64,000 nucleotides of DNA, taken from NCBI RefSeq assembly GCF_019974135.1, contig NZ_AP025017.1:496001-560000 (forward strand), in the 5' to 3' direction. Positions 60,693 through 64,000 of the stretch are shown piece by piece. Position numbers and translations under genes: made by a program. The DNA comes from Actinomyces capricornis (GTDB lineage: Bacteria; Actinomycetota; Actinomycetes; Actinomycetales; Actinomycetaceae). Position 1 is the first letter of the stretch. Each line of letters opens with the position of its first letter. The notes under the pieces were generated by a model that was given only the letters and a program-made list of their open reading frames with translations, had not been told where the DNA came from and made no database searches.

Positions 60693-62836
60693 GGCGGGCC
60701 GCACGATCGCCCCTGCCGGTCGCGGTGGTGGCTCTGGCCGCCCTGGGCGCCTGCGCCGTCGTCCTGCCCCTGGTGGGCCTGGGCTCGCGGGTGGCCTGGG
60801 GCGAGCTGCCGGGGCTGCTGTCCTCGCCCTCGGCGCGGGCGGCCCTGTGGCTCTCCCTGCGCACCACCGCGGCCTCCACAGCCATCAGCGTGGTGCTGGG
60901 CACTCCGCTGGCCCTGGTGCTGGCGCGCCAGTGGCCGGGGGTGAGGGTGAGCCGCGTCCTGGCGGTGCTGCCCATGACGATGCCCCCGGTGGTGGCGGGG
61001 ATCGCGCTGCTGGCGACCCTGGGCCGTCGCGGCCTGCTGGGCCAGCAGCTGGAGGCCTGGGGGGTCGGCATCGCCTTCTCCACCGCGGCCGTGGTGGTGG
61101 CCCAGGTCTTCGTGTCCATGCCCTTCCTGGTGGTGACGCTGGAGGCGGCGCTGCGCAGCCGCGAGACCACGGCCGAGGCAATCGCCCGCACCCTGGGGGC
61201 CGGCCCCTGGAGGGTGCTGGCCTGGGTGACCCTGCCGCTGGTGGCCCCGGCCCTGGCGCGGGGCACCGCTCTGGCGCTGGGGCGCAGTCTGGGGGAGTTC
61301 GGGGCGACGATCGCCTTCGCCGGCTCCAAGGAGGGGGTGACCCGCACCCTTCCCCTGGCCATCTACCTGGAGCGGGAGAACGACACCCCCACCTCCCTGG
61401 CCCTGGCGGTGGTCCTCATCGCGGCGTCCTTCCTCATCGTGGGGGCCACGACCCTGCACTGGGACCGGCTGCTGGGCCGCGCCGGGGTCCCGGCGGCGGG
61501 GTCTGCCGGCTCCACGGAGCCGGCCGGCGCTGCAGGCTCCCCCGGCGCGCCCGGTGACGGCGGCCCTGCCGCCGCCCTCGGGGCCCGGCATGCGGCCGGC
61601 GCCCGGCGCGGCCAGGAGCTCGAGATCTCCTGCGTCCTGCCCGAGCGGGGGGTCTCGGCCGAGCTGGTGGCCGGGGCGGGACGGATCACCGCCCTGCTGG
61701 GCCCCAACGGATCGGGCAAGTCCACGCTCTGCGCGGTGGCTGCGGGCCTGCTGGATGCCCGCGGCGGCACGGTGCGGCTGGGAGGCAGGATCCTGGACGG
61801 CCCGGGGGCCTTCGTGGCGGCCGGGCGCCGGGATGTGGCGCTGCTCAGCCAGGCCCCGGGGGTCTTCACCCATATGTCGGTGCTGGACAACGTGGCCTTC
61901 GGCCCGCGCTGCCGCGGCCTGTCGCGATCCCGCGCCCACCGCCGCGCCCTGGCCGAGCTGGCGGCCGTGGGGGCCGGCCACCTGGCCCAGCGCCGGGGCC
62001 ATGAGCTCTCGGGGGGCCAGGCGGCGCGGGTGGCCCTGGCCCGCGCACTGGCCACCGGCCCCGGCGCCCTGGTGCTCGATGAGCCGATGGCGGCCCTGGA
62101 CGCCCCCTCCCGCCAGGAGATGCGCCGCCTGGTGGCCCGGCGCGCCCAGGAGGAGGGCCTGACCGTCGTCCTGGTCACCCATGACGTCCTGGATGTGGCG
62201 GCCCTGGCCGACGACGCCGTCGTCCTGGAGCGCGGGCGTGTGGTGGAGCGCGGCTCGGCCGCCGAGCTGCTCAGCGGCCCGAGCTCGGAGTTCATGGCCA
62301 GGCTGGTGGGGGCCACCGTGCTGCCGGGGGTCCTCAGCGGCACCCGCCGGGCCCCGGCGGTGGAGATCGGCGGGGGCCTGGTCATCCACGGGCGCCCCGT
62401 GCCGGAGGATGCGCCGGGAGACGGGGGGCTCCTGCCCGGCCGGCCCGGGATGGCCCTCATCCCGCCCGATGCCGTGGCGCTCTACCGCGAGGCGCCCCAG
62501 GGCAGTCCCCGCAATGTCCTGGAGGGCCGGGTGGTCGGTATGGAGCGGGCCGGGGCGCTGGTGGTGGTCGAGCTCAGGATCGGGGCCGGCCATGCCCTGC
62601 GGGCCACGGTGACGGCGGGGGCGGTGGCCTGCCTGGGCATCGAGGCCGGCATGGCCCTGCACGCGGTGGTCAAGGCCGTGGAGGTGCGCATCCTGCCACT
62701 GCGCCCCCGCCGCGACCCGGGCGGCCAGGACGACCCGGACGGCCAGGACCGGCTCGGCCATCGGGGCCGGCAGGGCCGCCAGGATCACCCGAACCGCCCG
62801 GGAGGGCGGGGCCGCGATGAGGCGGGGGACCGATGA
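60689..62836 (+). CDS. modBC: fused molybdate ABC transporter permease-ATPase (ModB-ModC)
   Basis: 715-residue fusion. The N-terminal ModB permease (about 1-265) has five to six membrane segments and the EAA-like coupling loop AEAIARTLGAGPWRVLAW near residue 165. A Gly/Ala/Pro linker leads to the ModC ATPase (about 310-540): Walker A GPNGSGKST near 338, signature LSGGQAARVALARAL, Walker B ALVLDEPMAALDAPS and THDVLDV. A TOBE-like molybdate-sensing domain follows (NVLEGRVVGMERAGALVVV, about 610-675) with a charged tail. GTG 60689 overlaps the modA stop; the end overlaps moeZ (ATGA). Confidence 0.93.
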   Translation: MRRAARSPLPVAVVALAALGACAVVLPLVGLGSRVAWGELPGLLSSPSARAALWLSLRTTAASTAISVVLGTPLALVLARQWPGVRVSRVLAVLPMTMPPVVAGIALLATLGRRGLLGQQLEAWGVGIAFSTAAVVVAQVFVSMPFLVVTLEAALRSRETTAEAIARTLGAGPWRVLAWVTLPLVAPALARGTALALGRSLGEFGATIAFAGSKEGVTRTLPLAIYLERENDTPTSLALAVVLIAASFLIVGATTLHWDRLLGRAGVPAAGSAGSTEPAGAAGSPGAPGDGGPAAALGARHAAGARRGQELEISCVLPERGVSAELVAGAGRITALLGPNGSGKSTLCAVAAGLLDARGGTVRLGGRILDGPGAFVAAGRRDVALLSQAPGVFTHMSVLDNVAFGPRCRGLSRSRAHRRALAELAAVGAGHLAQRRGHELSGGQAARVALARALATGPGALVLDEPMAALDAPSRQEMRRLVARRAQEEGLTVVLVTHDVLDVAALADDAVVLERGRVVERGSAAELLSGPSSEFMARLVGATVLPGVLSGTRRAPAVEIGGGLVIHGRPVPEDAPGDGGLLPGRPGMALIPPDAVALYREAPQGSPRNVLEGRVVGMERAGALVVVELRIGAGHALRATVTAGAVACLGIEAGMALHAVVKAVEVRILPLRPRRDPGGQDDPDGQDRLGHRGRQGRQDHPNRPGGRGRDEAGDR

Positions 62837-64000
62837 GCCGGCAGGACTGGCCCACGATCCCCTCGCTCATCAGTGATGAGCGCCTGGAGCCCCTGACCCG
62901 CCAGGAGCTGGCCCGCTACCACCGCAACGCCCTGGTCCCCCCGGTGGGCCTGGTGGGCCAGCAGCGCATCCGGGCCGCGCGCGTCCTCATCGTGGGCGCC
63001 GGCGGCCTGGGCGCGCCGGCGGCCCTCTACCTGGCGGCCGCGGGCGTGGGCCGCCTGGGGATCGTGGACGACGACGTCGTGGACCTGTCCAATCTGCAGC
63101 GCCAGGTCATCCACACCACCGCCCGGGTGGGGACGCCCAAGGCCGACTCGGCGGCGCAGGCGGTGCTCGCCCTCAACCCGGATATCGAGGTCCGCCCCCA
63201 GCAGCTGCGGCTGACCGCGGGCAATGCCATGGGGGTCCTGCGCGGCTGGGACCTGGTTATCGATGGGACCGACAACTTCCCCACCCGCTACCTGCTGTCC
63301 GATGCCACCGTGATGCTGGGCCTGCCCCTCATCCATGGGGCGGTCCTGGGCCTGCATGGCCAGGTGGGCGTCTTCGATGCGCGCCGGGGCCCCTGCTACC
63401 GCTGCCTGCACCCGGCTCCCCCGCCGGCGGGCGCGGTGCCCTCCTGCGCCGAGGCCGGGGTCCTGGGGGTCCTGCCGGGCATCATCGGGACCATGCAAGC
63501 CACCGAGGCCCTCAAGCTCATCGTGGGCGGGGCGCGCCCGCTCATCGGCCGCCTCCACCTGCTCGACGCCTGGGGCGCCCACCTCCGGGAGATCCGGGTG
63601 GATCGCAACCCCCGCTGCGCCTCCTGCGGCCCGCAGCCCACGATCACCGCGCTGGCCCAGGAGGCCGGGCCCTGCGCCCCGCCGGGCCCGGCCGGCGGCC
63701 GGGGCACCGGCCCGGAGGCCGGGGAGGAGATCAGTGCCGCCGAGCTGCGGGCGGCCCTGGCCGGCGAGGACCCCCCGGCGCTGCTGGATGTGCGCGAGGA
63801 GGTCGAGGCGGCCCTGGAGCCGATGCCCGGCGTCGTCCATATCCCCCTGGGCGAGGTGCCCGGGCGCGCCGGCGAGCTGGATGCGCTCCGGTGCACCGTC
63901 GTCGTCTGCGCCTCGGGGAGGCGGTCCCTGCGGGCCATCCAGGCCCTGCGGCGGGCGGGCTACCGCGGGGCCCTGCTCAGCCTGCACGGCGGGATGCGGG
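62833..64000 (+). CDS. moeZ: MoaD/ThiS adenylyltransferase-sulfurtransferase (3' end outside window)
   Basis: ThiF/E1-like domain followed by a rhodanese domain; it activates the MoaD C-terminus and loads it with sulfur. At least 389 residues are present; only a few C-terminal residues seem missing. Visible are the ATP-binding VLIVGAGGLGAPAALYLAAA near residue 52-71, DDDVVDLSNLQRQ near 77, DGTDNFPTRY near 144, the zinc Cys pairs CYRC and CASC, and the rhodanese loop VVCASGRRS with the persulfide Cys near 359. ATG 62833 overlaps the modBC stop, tying it to the molybdenum operon. Confidence 0.93.
   Translation, partial: MSRQDWPTIPSLISDERLEPLTRQELARYHRNALVPPVGLVGQQRIRAARVLIVGAGGLGAPAALYLAAAGVGRLGIVDDDVVDLSNLQRQVIHTTARVGTPKADSAAQAVLALNPDIEVRPQQLRLTAGNAMGVLRGWDLVIDGTDNFPTRYLLSDATVMLGLPLIHGAVLGLHGQVGVFDARRGPCYRCLHPAPPPAGAVPSCAEAGVLGVLPGIIGTMQATEALKLIVGGARPLIGRLHLLDAWGAHLREIRVDRNPRCASCGPQPTITALAQEAGPCAPPGPAGGRGTGPEAGEEISAAELRAALAGEDPPALLDVREEVEAALEPMPGVVHIPLGEVPGRAGELDALRCTVVVCASGRRSLRAIQALRRAGYRGALLSLHGGMR

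Overview
The window is a very GC-rich, gene-dense chromosomal segment of an actinomycete, most likely Actinomyces or a close relative. The evidence is the combination of a SigR/RsrA thiol-stress pair, a 24-residue bL37 ribosomal protein, a multifunctional 2-oxoglutarate decarboxylase (Kgd type), a monomeric NADP isocitrate dehydrogenase, an LAXTG (class E sortase type) wall-anchored adhesin and many apparently leaderless promoters. I see no phage genes, insertion sequence, CRISPR array or rRNA operon.

Left part (1-24.5 kb, mostly minus strand). An aspartate-family block argS-lysA-(adhesin)-hom-thrB is interrupted by a lower-GC surface-protein gene. Upstream of it lies an iron-siderophore ABC operon (binding lipoprotein, two permeases, ATPase, then a Tat-type lipoprotein hydrolase) behind a DtxR/IdeR-like iron box. 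A tRNA-Arg(CCG), a glycerophosphodiesterase, a large membrane-anchored M23 peptidase and a pair of overlapping CNNM/CBS transporter genes follow, ending at a region divergent to kgd.

Middle part (24.5-39.1 kb). This holds an SGNH-like protein that lacks the nucleophilic serine, a DUF4375/DMP19-like protein, a TetR-ABC exporter locus, bL37, rsrA-sigR with a SigR-type autoregulatory promoter, a DoxX-like protein, icd, a sugar-phosphate kinase/aldolase pair behind a nested palindromic operator and a leader peptide, and aroA-rsgA.

Right part (39.4-64 kb) is a compact nitrate-to-nitric-oxide respiration island. It contains a SufR-like Fe-S regulator, a copper nitrite reductase with an extra blue-copper domain, a polytopic membrane protein, a DUF2249 protein, a complete molybdenum cofactor pathway (moaA, moaD, moaE, moeA, moaC, mobA, mog, moeZ), narK, narGHJI and a molybdate transporter with fused ModB-ModC. 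The genes fit one pathway: molybdate import, bis-MGD synthesis, nitrate uptake and reduction, then nitrite reduction to NO. No NO reductase is visible in the window. Notable non-coding structure includes four copies of a 15-bp palindrome upstream of nirK and a 27-bp perfect inverted repeat that supplies the end of mobA.
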